A stretch of 12,382 bases of DNA from Bacteroidota bacterium (GTDB lineage Bacteria; Bacteroidota; Bacteroidia; Flavobacteriales; Weeksellaceae): positions 1 to 12,382 of the forward strand of contig JAFDZJ010000419.1 in NCBI GenBank assembly GCA_018266965.1, written 5' to 3'. Positions within the stretch are counted from its first letter, which is position 1, and each line of letters starts with the position of its first letter. The notes beneath the pieces are model-generated. The model searched no databases and was not told where the DNA came from. It saw only the letters and a list, made by a program, of their open reading frames with translations. Shown here in pieces: positions 1 through 7,817 of the stretch. The position numbers were made by a program, and so were the translations under genes.

Positions 1-216
1 AAAAATGGAATTTCGACTTACTTACCATTGTTTTGGTTTAAAATTGCTACGCTCGGACTAATTTACTATTTCATAAAAAACTATAAGGCAAAGGAGATAT
101 ATTATTACCAAAATTTAGGTGTTTCTAAAATCATTCTGTGGTCTTCGACATTAGTATTTGATTTTGCTCTTTTTATTGTTTCCATAATATTAACTTATAA
201 AATCAATGCAGCATAA
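1..216 (+). CDS. C-terminal part of a small membrane protein, probable ABC transporter permease partner
   Basis: The reading frame is open to the left edge (it reads KNGISTYLPLFWFK from base 1), so this is the last 71 codons of a longer gene and the TTG at 28 need not be its start. Two hydrophobic stretches are visible, about residues 7-24 and 41-66 of the fragment, separated by a short charged and Tyr-rich loop (NYKAKEIYYYQN). That is the look of an integral inner-membrane protein ending in the membrane. Its stop (214-216) lies inside the next gene, which encodes an ABC ATPase starting at 206, so the two are probably translationally coupled and form one transporter. The permease role is inferred from this pairing; no substrate can be read from the sequence. 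Confidence 0.6.
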   Translation, partial: KNGISTYLPLFWFKIATLGLIYYFIKNYKAKEIYYYQNLGVSKIILWSSTLVFDFALFIVSIILTYKINAA

Positions 217-862
217 ATTAGAGGCAGACAGTATCCTGTTGGAGTTTGGAACAAGAAGAATATTATCAGACATTTATTTTAAATGTGAAACTGGACAAAT
301 TACTGGGATTTTAGGACGTAACGGTCAAGGCAAAACCTGTTTAATGAATATCGTTTACGGAAATTTAAATCCTATAAGTAAATCTATTCGTTTTGACAAT
401 ATCGCAGTTTTTCAAGCATTTAGACGCCCAGACCTATTGACATATTTACCTCAATTCAATTTCATACCATCACACCTAACCCTTAAAAGGATATTTTCCG
501 ACTTTGAGTTGGACTTTTATGATTTTGAGAAAATATTTCCAGAATTTTCAACAAAGTTTACATCTTCACTCAAGACTTTATCGGGCGGACAAAGGCGGTT
601 AATTGAAGTATATGTAATTATTAAATCTAACTCACAGTTTTCAATGCTTGACGAACCATTTTCGCATTTAATGCCGCTACAAATTGAAAAAGTAAATGAA
701 CTTTTAGAACAGGCAAAATTAAAAAAGGGACTTTTAGTCACAGACCAAATGTTCCGCTATGTGACAGAAATAAGCGATAATCTTTATATATTGACTAACG
801 GTAAAACTCACCTAACGAAAGACATTACAGATATTGAAAGACTTGGTTATGCAAAACTTTAA
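206..862 (+). CDS. ABC transporter ATP-binding protein
   Basis: A 218-residue stand-alone ABC nucleotide-binding domain, which would power a transporter from the cytoplasmic face. Motifs appear in order: Walker A GRNGQGKT at 37-44 (Lys43), Q-loop Gln83 in YLPQ, signature LSGGQ at 125-129, and Walker B FSMLDEP with Asp149 and catalytic Glu150. The segment after Walker B reads FSHLMP instead of the usual SALD-type D-loop. The H-loop position is Gln181 (VTDQM) where a switch histidine is expected, which is odd for an active ATPase. It overlaps the upstream membrane protein by 11 bp, so the pair is read as one transporter. The ATG at 206 is the natural coupled start; it has no Shine-Dalgarno sequence. 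Substrate unknown. The gene looks accessory and is not part of the ribosomal/RNA polymerase block downstream. Confidence 0.85.
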   Translation: MQHKLEADSILLEFGTRRILSDIYFKCETGQITGILGRNGQGKTCLMNIVYGNLNPISKSIRFDNIAVFQAFRRPDLLTYLPQFNFIPSHLTLKRIFSDFELDFYDFEKIFPEFSTKFTSSLKTLSGGQRRLIEVYVIIKSNSQFSMLDEPFSHLMPLQIEKVNELLEQAKLKKGLLVTDQMFRYVTEISDNLYILTNGKTHLTKDITDIERLGYAKL

Positions 863-1188
863 CAGCAGGTAACGGGCAGTTTTGCAAGAGCTGGGGTGAA
901 GTACAAAATTCAACATTTGTGCTTCTCTTAAGCGGTAGTACTATATTGAACATTAGTGCTTCTATTGCCCCACCATCGACAATTTGCAAACCGTTGTCCA
1001 TCAGTATTTCAAAACTCTCGACTAAAAACAAACTTCAAAACCAATTCTGACGATGTTGATACAAGTTATCAGTCAATCTATCAGTTTGGTTTTCATACAC
1101 TACAAAGTACACAACAAATGTATCTCTTGAACAATGTGTTGGAAAATGCAGTGTTAAAAGCAAGTTGAATCTCCCATGTCATAAAAAA
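863..1188. other. Gene-free accessory stretch between the ABC ATPase and the rplK promoter
   Basis: I find no convincing gene here. The first 140 bp are an intergenic repeat, listed separately. From about 1000 to 1168 a plus-strand frame stays open and ends in TGA at 1166-1168, with a plausible-looking tail (YQSIYQFGFHTLQ, then QMYLLNNVLENAVLKAS). Its only ATG (956) lies inside the repeat, so it could be a decayed gene end. I cannot match it to any family. No tRNA, and none of secE, nusG or tuf, which often precede rplK, is present. Confidence 0.5.
868..1000. repeat. Intergenic repeat element with internal 37-bp duplication and inverted ends
   Basis: Two 29-bp direct copies, at 901-929 and 938-966, start 37 bp apart and agree at 24 of 29 positions; both contain AACATT-n-GTGCTTCT. 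The flanks are imperfect inverted repeats: left TAACGG, TTTTGCAA and GGGG, right GCCCC, TTTGCAAA and CCGTT. It begins just after the ABC ATPase stop. It resembles, from memory, dispersed intergenic repeats that follow accessory genes in flavobacterial genomes; I cannot verify that here. Confidence 0.5.
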
Positions 1189-1200
1189 AACAATATTTCT

Positions 1201-1231
1201 ATTGTTAATTCAAAAAATATTTATACTTTTG
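1201..1231 (+). promoter_or_regulatory. Probable Bacteroidota-type promoter of the rplK operon
   Basis: The -7 element TACTTTTG at 1224-1231 fits TAnnTTTG exactly. A partial -33 element, ATTG at 1201-1204, lies 19 bp upstream, within the usual spacing. Transcription would start near 1237, leaving a leader of about 93 nt before rplK. A perfect 7-bp hairpin (arms 1189-1195 and 1200-1206, loop TTTC) overlaps the -33 element; it could be a weak terminator for upstream reading or an operator. Confidence 0.65.
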
Positions 1232-1241
1232 CAAACCAAAA

Positions 1242-1275
1242 TACCGTCTTGTGAAGTGAGATAAACAAGATGGTA
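1242..1275 (+). promoter_or_regulatory. Hairpin in the rplK 5' leader, candidate autoregulatory site
   Basis: Arms TACCGTCTTGT (1242-1252) and ACAAGATGGTA (1265-1275) pair over 11 bp with a single G-U, around a 12-nt purine-rich loop, GAAGTGAGATAA. It lies a few nucleotides after the predicted transcription start and 54 nt before the rplK start. No U-run follows, so it is not a terminator. In many bacteria ribosomal protein L1 represses rplK-rplA by binding the rplK leader, so an L1 site is a reasonable inference. The loop has the purine-rich look of known L1 targets but lacks their inner helix. Confidence 0.5.
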
Positions 1276-1329
1276 GGAATAATAAATGCTTCCAAACTCA
1301 TTTAATATTCAAAATTTAAAAAAATAAAA

Positions 1330-1773
1330 ATGGCTAAAAAAGTCTTTAAAATGGTAAAACTTCAGGTGAAAGGTGGCGCTGCCAACCCTTCTCCACCAGT
1401 AGGTCCAGCTTTGGGTTCTGCAGGGGTGAACATCATGGAGTTTTGTAAACAATTTAACGGAAGAACCCAAGACAAGCCAGGACAAGTTTTGCCTGTAGTA
1501 ATTACAGTGTACGAAGACAAATCTTTTGAATTCGTTATCAAAACTCCTCCTGCTGCAATCCAATTGATGGAAGCTGCAAAAATCAAAGGTGGATCCGGAG
1601 AACCTAACCGTAACAAAGTAGGTGCTGTATCATGGGCACAAGTACAAAAAATCGCCGAAGATAAAATGGCAGATTTGAATTGCTTTACCATGGATGCTGC
1701 TCTTACAATGGTTGCAGGTACTGCTAGATCAATGGGAGTAAGAGTAACAGGAACTAAACCAACTAACGCTTAA
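1330..1773 (+). CDS. rplK: 50S ribosomal protein L11 (uL11)
   Basis: Encodes uL11 (147 residues, normal length), which with 23S rRNA forms the GTPase-associated region at the base of the L7/L12 stalk and is needed for RelA-type stringent signalling where that exists. The N-terminal domain carries the conserved run [11 protein letters not shown] (residues 19-29) followed by [12 protein letters not shown]. The C-terminal RNA-binding domain ends with [10 protein letters not shown]. The ATG at 1330 gives the canonical MAKK start. It is preceded by an A-rich tract instead of a Shine-Dalgarno sequence, as is usual in this phylum. First gene of a tight cluster, 11 bp before rplA, with its own promoter and leader hairpin. 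nusG, its common upstream neighbour, is absent. Confidence 0.98.
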   Translation: MAKKVFKMVKLQVKGGAANPSPPVGPALGSAGVNIMEFCKQFNGRTQDKPGQVLPVVITVYEDKSFEFVIKTPPAAIQLMEAAKIKGGSGEPNRNKVGAVSWAQVQKIAEDKMADLNCFTMDAALTMVAGTARSMGVRVTGTKPTNA

Positions 1774-1784
1774 AACTTATTACA

Positions 1785-2477
1785 ATGGCAAAATTAACAA
1801 AAAAGCAAAAAGAAGCTTTAAGCAAGGTAGAAAAAGGAAGATTTTATAATTTGGCAGAAGGTTCAGCTCTTGTAAAAGAAGTGAACTTTGCAAAATTTGA
1901 TGCTTCTGTGGACATCGCAGTTAGACTAGGTGTAGATCCAAGAAAAGCCAACCAAATGGTAAGAGGAGTTGTTTCTCTACCTCATGGTACAGGTAAAGAT
2001 GTAAAAGTATTAGCATTGGTTACACCAGACAAAGAAGCAGAAGCAAAAGAAGCTGGAGCTGATTTTGTAGGGTTAGATGAATACTTACAAAAAATAAAAG
2101 AAGGATGGACAGATGTAGATGTAATCGTAACAATGCCATCTGTAATGGGTAAATTAGGTCCATTGGGTAGAGTGTTAGGTCCAAGAGGATTAATGCCAAA
2201 CCCAAAATCTGGAACTGTTACCCTAGAAGTTGGTAAAGCTGTATCTGAAGTTAAGTCCGGTAAAATCGACTTCAAAGTAGATAAGTACGGTATTATCCAT
2301 GCTGCAATAGGTAAGGTTTCTTTCGATGCTGAAAAAATCAAAGAAAATGCGAATGAATTATTACAAACGCTTATGAAATTGAAACCAACCGCTGCAAAAG
2401 GTACTTATGTAAAATCAATTTTCTTGTCCTCTACTATGAGTCCAGGGATTGCAATCGATACTAAAGCTGTAAACTAA
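1785..2477 (+). CDS. rplA: 50S ribosomal protein L1 (uL1)
   Basis: Encodes uL1 (230 residues, normal length), the protein of the mobile L1 stalk that helps release deacylated tRNA from the E site. In many bacteria it is also the translational repressor of rplK-rplA. The family signature [16 protein letters not shown] is present, with Arg129 to Pro140 at its core, followed by the second half of the split domain I (ending [13 protein letters not shown]). It starts 11 bp after rplK and ends 12 bp before rplJ with no terminator between them, so rplKAJ should be one transcript. No Shine-Dalgarno sequence precedes the ATG. Nothing is unusual in the protein. Confidence 0.98.
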   Translation: MAKLTKKQKEALSKVEKGRFYNLAEGSALVKEVNFAKFDASVDIAVRLGVDPRKANQMVRGVVSLPHGTGKDVKVLALVTPDKEAEAKEAGADFVGLDEYLQKIKEGWTDVDVIVTMPSVMGKLGPLGRVLGPRGLMPNPKSGTVTLEVGKAVSEVKSGKIDFKVDKYGIIHAAIGKVSFDAEKIKENANELLQTLMKLKPTAAKGTYVKSIFLSSTMSPGIAIDTKAVN

Positions 2478-2489
2478 AAACTGATAGAC

Positions 2490-3068
2490 ATGACAAAAGA
2501 AGAAAAAGTATTAGTAATACAGGAAATAAAAGGTCTTTTACAAGATGCCAACATAGTATATGTTGCAGATTTAGAAGGTATGAATGCTCAAAAATCTTCT
2601 GACTTCAGAAGACAAGCTTTCAAAAATAATATTGCAGTAAAAGTTGTAAAAAACACTTTACTACAAAAAGCAATGGAACAAATGGATGTAGATTTCTCCG
2701 AAATGTACAGTTCATTCAAAGGTAATTCTGCATTGATGATTGCTGATACTGCAAATGCACCGGCAAAACTTATCAAAGAATTTAGAAAGAAAGAAGCAAC
2801 TCCAGCTTTGAAAGCTGCTTACTTGCAAGAAACTATCTATATTGGAGACAATAACCTAGAAACTCTTGCCAATATCAAATCCAAAGAAGAAATGCTTGGA
2901 GAAATCATCGGATTACTTCAATCTCCTATCCAAAGATTGGTATCAGCATTACAAAACAAAGCAGAAGCTGCAGGTACTGTGGCTGAAGAAGTTGTTGCAG
3001 AAATTGCTCCAGTTGAAGAAACACCAGCACCAGAAGCTACTGAAACACCAGAAGCATCTGCTGAATAA
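2490..3068 (+). CDS. rplJ: 50S ribosomal protein L10 (uL10)
   Basis: Encodes uL10 (192 residues), which anchors L7/L12 dimers to the ribosome through its C-terminal helix and sits on 23S rRNA beside L11. The N-terminal globular domain (about 1-130) has the family pattern [16 protein letters not shown], then [11 protein letters not shown]. The L12-binding helix lies at about 135-165 ([22 protein letters not shown]). The last 27 or so residues form an Ala/Pro/Glu-rich acidic tail ([19 protein letters not shown]). E. coli L10 is about 165 residues, so this tail accounts for the extra length; low-complexity tails of this kind occur in other Bacteroidota as far as I recall. It starts 12 bp after rplA, so the usual L10-binding leader cannot lie directly upstream here; the larger gap is on the rplL side (95 bp). 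Confidence 0.97.
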   Translation: MTKEEKVLVIQEIKGLLQDANIVYVADLEGMNAQKSSDFRRQAFKNNIAVKVVKNTLLQKAMEQMDVDFSEMYSSFKGNSALMIADTANAPAKLIKEFRKKEATPALKAAYLQETIYIGDNNLETLANIKSKEEMLGEIIGLLQSPIQRLVSALQNKAEAAGTVAEEVVAEIAPVEETPAPEATETPEASAE

Positions 3069-3087
3069 TTCAACACAAAAACAAAGT

Positions 3088-3121
3088 CCAAAAATATTTT
3101 TGGCAACGAGATAAGACTCTC
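3088..3121 (+). promoter_or_regulatory. Palindrome and small hairpin in the rplJ-rplL gap, possible internal promoter
   Basis: CCAAAAATATTTTTGG (3088-3103) is a perfect 16-bp palindrome and can form a 6-bp hairpin with an ATAT loop. It contains TATTTTTG (3095-3102), an exact match to the -7 consensus TAnnTTTG, but no TTTG lies at the right distance upstream, so the promoter call is weak. A small stem GAGA/TCTC (3108-3111, 3118-3121) follows. Extra transcription or mRNA processing here would suit rplL, whose product is needed in several copies per ribosome. Confidence 0.3.
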
Positions 3122-3163
3122 AAAAAAAATAAATATAATCGTTCAACAAAAAACATTAAAAAA

Positions 3164-3532
3164 ATGTCAGATTTAAAAAATTTAGCGGAAACGCTAGTGA
3201 ACCTTACGGTAAAAGATGTAAATGAATTAGCTACTATCTTGAAAGATGAGTACGGAATCGAACCTGCTGCTGCTGCTGTTGTAGTTGCTGCTGGTGGAGC
3301 TGGTGAAGCTGCTGAAGAAAAAACAGAATTCGATGTAATCTTGAAATCTGCTGGTGCTTCTAAATTAGCAGTTGTAAAACTAGTAAAAGATCTAACTGGT
3401 GCTGGTCTTAAAGAAGCTAAAGACATCGTTGATGGTGCTCCGGCTCCAATCAAACAAGGTGTGCCAAAAGACGAAGCAGAAGCTCTTAAAAAACAACTTG
3501 AAGAAGCTGGTGCTGAAGTAGAATTGAAATAA
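3164..3532 (+). CDS. rplL: 50S ribosomal protein L7/L12 (bL12)
   Basis: Encodes bL12 (122 residues, normal length), the multicopy stalk protein that recruits and activates translational GTPases. Residues 1-33 form the N-terminal dimerization and L10-binding helices. Residues 34-53 are the flexible Ala/Gly/Val/Glu hinge. Residues 54-122 are the globular domain, containing [20 protein letters not shown], the surface that binds elongation factors. It lies 95 bp after rplJ and is followed within 21 bp by a strong intrinsic terminator, so it is the last gene of the ribosomal-protein transcript. The ATG is preceded by an A-rich tract and no Shine-Dalgarno sequence. Confidence 0.98.
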   Translation: MSDLKNLAETLVNLTVKDVNELATILKDEYGIEPAAAAVVVAAGGAGEAAEEKTEFDVILKSAGASKLAVVKLVKDLTGAGLKEAKDIVDGAPAPIKQGVPKDEAEALKKQLEEAGAEVELK

Positions 3533-3552
3533 TTTTCAATACACAATAATAG

Positions 3553-3582
3553 AAAGCTATTCCGAAAGGGATAGCTTTTTTT
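3553..3582 (+). terminator. Rho-independent terminator after rplL
   Basis: Arms AAAGCTATTCC (3553-3563) and GGGATAGCTTT (3568-3578) make an 11-bp stem with one G-U around a GAAA tetraloop, followed by T7 (3576-3582). This is a classic strong terminator separating the ribosomal-protein genes from rpoBC. Some read-through remains possible. Confidence 0.92.
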
Positions 3583-3590
3583 ATTTTAAA

Positions 3591-3622
3591 TTTGCGAAAA
3601 TAGAAAACTTATCCTATCTTTG
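3591..3622 (+). promoter_or_regulatory. Bacteroidota-type promoter for rpoB
   Basis: TTTG at 3591-3594, a 20-bp spacer, then TATCTTTG at 3615-3622 match the Bacteroidota housekeeping consensus TTTG / TAnnTTTG at every defined position. The start should fall about 5-7 nt downstream, near 3628. It sits immediately after the rplL terminator, giving rpoBC its own transcription. Confidence 0.85.
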
Positions 3623-3628
3623 CAAACT

Positions 3629-3831
3629 GTTTTGGCACAATTACTATCAATATTCATTTAACACACTGTGTTATAGCTCTCTAGTATTCACTGGGGAGAT
3701 TAGTTGTTTGTAGATTTGCCTAAACTCCAAAAAAATTAATTTGCACTACTCCGTGAAAAGATATATCGGGGTTGCAATTGGAATAAGAATTAAGAGAAAA
3801 TAGTAAAGTCCACTTCTGATTGTGCCAAAAT
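3629..3831 (+). ncRNA. Structured rpoB leader RNA (or independent small RNA), closed by a long-range stem
   Basis: The segments 3629-3643 and 3817-3831 pair over 15 bp (12 consecutive Watson-Crick pairs, TTTTGGCACAAT with ATTGTGCCAAAA, plus two G-U and one A-U), enclosing 173 nt. The 5' arm begins at the predicted transcription start. Inside are local hairpins: 3659-3673 (TAACAC/GTGTTA, loop ACT); 3677-3698 (9 bp, two G-U, loop ATTC); a weak one at 3706-3725; and 3741-3777 (TTGCA plus ACTCCG pairing with CGGGGT plus TGCAA, 11 bp with a 2-nt bulge). The multibranched shape suggests a regulatory leader. No good open frame is present. No strong terminator follows: a T7 run at 3867-3873 has only a weak stem. 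A free RNA of about 200 nt, for example 6S-like, is possible, but the interior is not the symmetrical rod of 6S RNA. Confidence 0.5.
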
Positions 3832-3913
3832 CAAAAAACTTTCCTCTTGCTCTTTTCAAGTTCTAATTTTTTTATGTGAAATTAAATTTTTTTTAACCCT
3901 TTCTTAATTTTTT

Positions 3914-6900
3914 ATGAGTAAAACAACAAAAACTCAGCAAAGCGAAAGAAAAAATGAGCGAGTAAATTTCTCGGCTGTAAAAGGAAAATTTGTAACCCCT
4001 GACTTTTTAGATGTGCAAATAGCATCATTCAAAGAGTTTTTCCAATTGGATACACTTCCTGATGCCAGAAAAAATGAAGCTCTTTACAAAACTTTCGAAG
4101 AAAACTTTCCGATTTCCGATTCCAGAAATCAATTTGTATTAGAATTTCTAGACTATTTGGTGGACTCTCCAAGATACTCCATCAACGAATGTGTAGAAAG
4201 AGGTCTAACTTATTCCGTACCTTTGAAAGCGAGATTGAAACTCTACTGTACCGATCCGGAACACGAGGAATTTCAAACCGTAATTCAAGATGTTTATTTG
4301 GGACCCGTTCCTTATATGACACCTTCTGGTTCATTTATTATCAACGGTGCCGAAAGGGTAATAGTTACCCAACTACACCGTTCGCCAGGGGTATTTTTCG
4401 GACAAACCTATCATGCAAATGGTACAAAATTGTATTATTCCAGAATTATTCCTTTCAAAGGATCTTGGATGGAATTTACAACAGATATCAACAGCGTAAT
4501 GTATGCGTATATCGACCGTAAGAAAAAATTACCTCTAACTACCCTACTTAGAGCTATTGGTTATGAGTCCGATAAAGATATTTTACAAATTTTCGACCTT
4601 GCAGAAGAGGTGAAAGTTTCTAAAGCTGCTTTGAAAAAAATAGAAGGAAGAGTACTTGCTGCAAGAGTATTGAATACTTGGTTCGAAGATTTTGTTGATG
4701 AAGATACAGGAGAAGTAGTTTCTATCGAAAGAAATGAAATTATCCTAGACAGGGAAACAGTATTGGAAAAAGAACACATGGATCTAATATTAGAGGCAGG
4801 TGTAAAATCAATACTAATACACAAAGAAAATGCTGGAGAATTTTCCATCATTCAAAATACTTTACAAAAAGACCCTACCAACTCGGAAAAAGAAGCGGTA
4901 GAATATATCTATAGACAACTAAGAAACGCAGATCCACCAGATGAGGAAACTGCAAGAGGAATTATCGAAAAATTATTCTTCTCCGAACAAAGATATTCTT
5001 TAGGCGAAGTAGGTAGATACCGATTGAATAAAAAATTGGGGCTAAATATTCCTACGGAAACAGAAGTATTAACCAAAGAAGATATTATAGCAATTGTAAG
5101 ACATCTTATAGAATTGGTAAACTCCAAAGCGGAAGTTGATGATATCGACCACCTTTCCAACAGGAGAATAAAAACTGTAGGAGAACAATTGGCTGGACAA
5201 TTTGGTGTTGGACTTTCTAGGATTGCCAGAACTATCCGTGAAAGAATGAATGTAAGAGATAACGAAATATTTACTCCGGTAGATTTGGTTAATGCCAAAA
5301 CACTTACTTCGGTTATCAATTCATTCTTTGGAACCAACCAGCTTTCCCAATTTATGGATCAAACAAATCCACTTTCGGAAGTTACTCACAAAAGAAGATT
5401 ATCTGCACTAGGTCCAGGTGGTCTATCAAGAGAAAGAGCAGGTTTCGAGGTTCGAGATGTTCACCATACACATTACGGTAGAATTTGTCCTATCGAAACT
5501 CCAGAGGGACCAAATATCGGTTTGATTTCTTCACTAGGATTATTTGCAAAAATTAACAATCTAGGATTTATAGAAACACCATATAGAAAAGTTGAAAACG
5601 GAAAAGTAAACCTTACCGATGCACCAATCTATCTAAATGCCGAAGACGAAGAAGGAAAAGTAATTGCACAAGCCAATGTGGAAATGTCCGACAAAGGAGA
5701 ATTCCAAACAGACAGGATTATCGCAAGACTAGATGGGGATTACCCGGTAGTTGGAGGTAGCCAAGTAGATTTGGTAGATGTAGCTCCTAACCAAATATCC
5801 GGTATTTCCGCATCACTTATTCCTTTCTTGGAACATGATGATGCTAACCGTGCTTTGATGGGATCCAACATGATGCGTCAGGCTGTACCATTGTTACAAC
5901 CTGAAGCTCCAATCGTAGGAACTGGTCTAGAAAAACAAGTAGCTACAGACTCCAGAGTATTAATAAATGCTGAAGGAAAAGGAAAAGTAGAATATGTAGA
6001 TGCAGACAAAATTGTAATAAAATACGACAGAACCGAAGATGAAGATTTAGTACAATTCGAATCCGCAACCAAAGAATATTCTTTACCTAAATTCCGTAAA
6101 ACCAACCAATCTACAACTATCACACTGAAACCAATAGTAAGAGTGGGCGAAACTGTAGAAAAAGGACAGGTTTTGTGTGGAGGATACGCAACAGAAAATG
6201 GAGAATTAGCACTAGGAAGAAACCTAGTAGTTGCTTTCATGCCTTGGAAAGGTTATAACTTTGAAGATGCTATCGTAATCAATGAAAAAGTGGTTAGAGA
6301 AGATTGGTTCACTTCCATACATGTTGATGAGTATTCCCTAGAAGTAAGAGATACCAAACTCGGAATGGAAGAATTAACTTCTGACATTCCTAATATTTCC
6401 GAAGATGCCACCAAAGATTTGGACGAAAACGGTATGATCCGTATCGGTGCCGAAGTAAAACCTGGGGATATTATGATTGGGAAAATTACTCCAAAAGGAG
6501 AATCCGATCCTACACCAGAAGAAAAATTACTTCGTGCAATATTTGGGGACAAAGCAGGAGATGTAAAAGATGCTTCATTAAAGGCAGATTCTTCTTTAAG
6601 AGGGGTTGTAATCAATAAAAAACTATTCTCCCGAAACATTAAAGATAAAAAGAAAAGAGCAGAAGAAAAACTAAAATTAGAAGAAATTGAAAATAAATTC
6701 AAAGTTCAATTTACTGATCTTAGAAATGTTCTTATCGAAAAACTAAACACTATTGTGAGTGGAAAAACTTCACAAGGTGTGAAAAATGATTTGGAAGAAG
6801 AAGTTATCGGTAAAGGTGCAAAATTCACTTTGAAATTACTACAATCCGTAGAAGATTATGCCAATATAAGTGGTGCAGATTGGACTGTAGATCAGGACAA

Positions 6901-7744
6901 AAACAACCTTATCAATCAGTTAATCCACAATTATAAAATTAAATTTAATGATATTTCTGGGGTTAAAAACCGTGAGAAATTTGCAATTTCTATCGGAGAC
7001 GAACTTCCTGCTGGTATAATGAAATTGGCAAAAGTATATATCGCTAAAAAGAGAAAACTGAATGTAGGAGATAAAATGGCTGGTCGTCATGGTAACAAAG
7101 GTATCGTATCCAGAATCGTTCGTGAAGAAGATATGCCTTTCCTAGAAGACGGAACTCCTGTAGATATAGTACTTAATCCACTTGGAGTACCTTCTCGTAT
7201 GAACATCGGTCAGATATATGAAACAGTACTTGGCTGGGCTGGAAAAAATATGGGATTAAAATTCGCAACGCCAATCTTTGATGGTGCTAGTTTAGAACAA
7301 ATTACCGAATATACAGAACAAGCAGGAGTGCCAAAATTTGGTTCCACACACTTGTTTGATGGAGGAACAGGAGAAAGATTCTCTCAACCTGCAACAGTAG
7401 GGGTAATCTATATGCTAAAACTAGGACACATGGTTGACGACAAAATGCACGCTAGATCTATCGGACCTTACTCACTCATCACGCAACAACCATTAGGAGG
7501 TAAAGCTCAATTTGGTGGACAGAGATTTGGAGAGATGGAGGTTTGGGCTCTTGAAGCCTTTGGAGCGTCCAACATCCTAAGAGAAATACTAACGGTAAAA
7601 TCCGATGATGTAATGGGTAGAGCTAAAACATACGAAGCGATTGCCAAAGGAGAAGCGATGCCAGAACCAGGTATCCCTGAATCTTTCAATGTATTACTAC
7701 ATGAATTGCAAGGTTTAGGTTTAGATGTAAGATTAGAAGAATAA
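3914..7744 (+). CDS. rpoB: DNA-directed RNA polymerase subunit beta
   Basis: Encodes the beta subunit (1276 residues), which with beta-prime forms the RNA polymerase active centre. The rifampicin pocket (about 473-500, [17 protein letters not shown] then THKRRLSAL) keeps the sensitive-type residues: Gln479, Asp482, His492, Arg495 and Ser497 equal E. coli Q513, D516, H526, R529 and S531. Lys1054 and Lys1062 in [12 protein letters not shown] equal active-site lysines K1065 and K1073. A charged region at about 905-1030 corresponds to the lineage-variable insertion between conserved blocks. The C-terminal region has [32 protein letters not shown] sequence that clamps onto beta-prime. The ATG at 3914 gives the expected MSKTTK start; it is preceded by a T-rich tract, unlike the A-rich tracts before its neighbours. 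Separated from rplL by a terminator, a promoter and a long leader. Confidence 0.99.
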   Translation: MSKTTKTQQSERKNERVNFSAVKGKFVTPDFLDVQIASFKEFFQLDTLPDARKNEALYKTFEENFPISDSRNQFVLEFLDYLVDSPRYSINECVERGLTYSVPLKARLKLYCTDPEHEEFQTVIQDVYLGPVPYMTPSGSFIINGAERVIVTQLHRSPGVFFGQTYHANGTKLYYSRIIPFKGSWMEFTTDINSVMYAYIDRKKKLPLTTLLRAIGYESDKDILQIFDLAEEVKVSKAALKKIEGRVLAARVLNTWFEDFVDEDTGEVVSIERNEIILDRETVLEKEHMDLILEAGVKSILIHKENAGEFSIIQNTLQKDPTNSEKEAVEYIYRQLRNADPPDEETARGIIEKLFFSEQRYSLGEVGRYRLNKKLGLNIPTETEVLTKEDIIAIVRHLIELVNSKAEVDDIDHLSNRRIKTVGEQLAGQFGVGLSRIARTIRERMNVRDNEIFTPVDLVNAKTLTSVINSFFGTNQLSQFMDQTNPLSEVTHKRRLSALGPGGLSRERAGFEVRDVHHTHYGRICPIETPEGPNIGLISSLGLFAKINNLGFIETPYRKVENGKVNLTDAPIYLNAEDEEGKVIAQANVEMSDKGEFQTDRIIARLDGDYPVVGGSQVDLVDVAPNQISGISASLIPFLEHDDANRALMGSNMMRQAVPLLQPEAPIVGTGLEKQVATDSRVLINAEGKGKVEYVDADKIVIKYDRTEDEDLVQFESATKEYSLPKFRKTNQSTTITLKPIVRVGETVEKGQVLCGGYATENGELALGRNLVVAFMPWKGYNFEDAIVINEKVVREDWFTSIHVDEYSLEVRDTKLGMEELTSDIPNISEDATKDLDENGMIRIGAEVKPGDIMIGKITPKGESDPTPEEKLLRAIFGDKAGDVKDASLKADSSLRGVVINKKLFSRNIKDKKKRAEEKLKLEEIENKFKVQFTDLRNVLIEKLNTIVSGKTSQGVKNDLEEEVIGKGAKFTLKLLQSVEDYANISGADWTVDQDKNNLINQLIHNYKIKFNDISGVKNREKFAISIGDELPAGIMKLAKVYIAKKRKLNVGDKMAGRHGNKGIVSRIVREEDMPFLEDGTPVDIVLNPLGVPSRMNIGQIYETVLGWAGKNMGLKFATPIFDGASLEQITEYTEQAGVPKFGSTHLFDGGTGERFSQPATVGVIYMLKLGHMVDDKMHARSIGPYSLITQQPLGGKAQFGGQRFGEMEVWALEAFGASNILREILTVKSDDVMGRAKTYEAIAKGEAMPEPGIPESFNVLLHELQGLGLDVRLEE

Positions 7745-7817
7745 TTTTAAATTTTCATTAAACAAAAAATTAATAAAAAATTTAAAATTTAAAAACTTGT
7801 CTCGTACCTAAACGAGA
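7743..7817 (+). promoter_or_regulatory. Two hairpins in the rpoB-rpoC gap
   Basis: The first is an all-A/T 13-bp perfect stem: 7743-7755 pairs with 7777-7789 around a 21-nt loop, and its left arm includes the last two bases of the rpoB stop. The second is TCTCGT (7800-7805) with ACGAGA (7812-7817), loop ACCTAA, extendable by one G-U; it ends 17 nt before the rpoC ATG. No U-run follows either one, so they look like processing or translation-control structures, not terminators. No promoter match is visible in the gap. Confidence 0.5.

Noticed and set aside
868..1000. Integron attC site
   Set aside because: Length and paired ends are suggestive, but the end sequences (AGGTAAC and GTTGTCC) do not fit the RYYYAAC and GTTRRRY core sites, and no integrase is present.
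825..1031. Minus-strand 68-codon open frame
   Set aside because: It covers the end of the ABC gene and the repeat element, has no family resemblance, and is explained by chance.
1362..1691. Minus-strand 109-codon open frame inside rplK
   Set aside because: Antisense shadow of a highly conserved ribosomal gene. The same holds for 1982-2341, 3070-3546 and the antisense frames in rpoB and rpoC.
3629..3831. RNase P RNA, tmRNA or SRP RNA
   Set aside because: AAAGTCC near 3805-3811 recalls part of an RNase P core motif, but it is at the wrong end and other conserved blocks are absent; no tmRNA or SRP signature is present.
3837..3873. Terminator between the rpoB leader and rpoB
   Set aside because: A T7 run is present, but the best stem (AACTT/AAGTT or CTTG/CAAG) is only 4-5 bp with a long loop, too weak to call.
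5330..5410. Rifampicin-resistance substitution in rpoB
   Set aside because: All main contact residues are of the sensitive type (Gln479, Asp482, His492, Arg495, Ser497).
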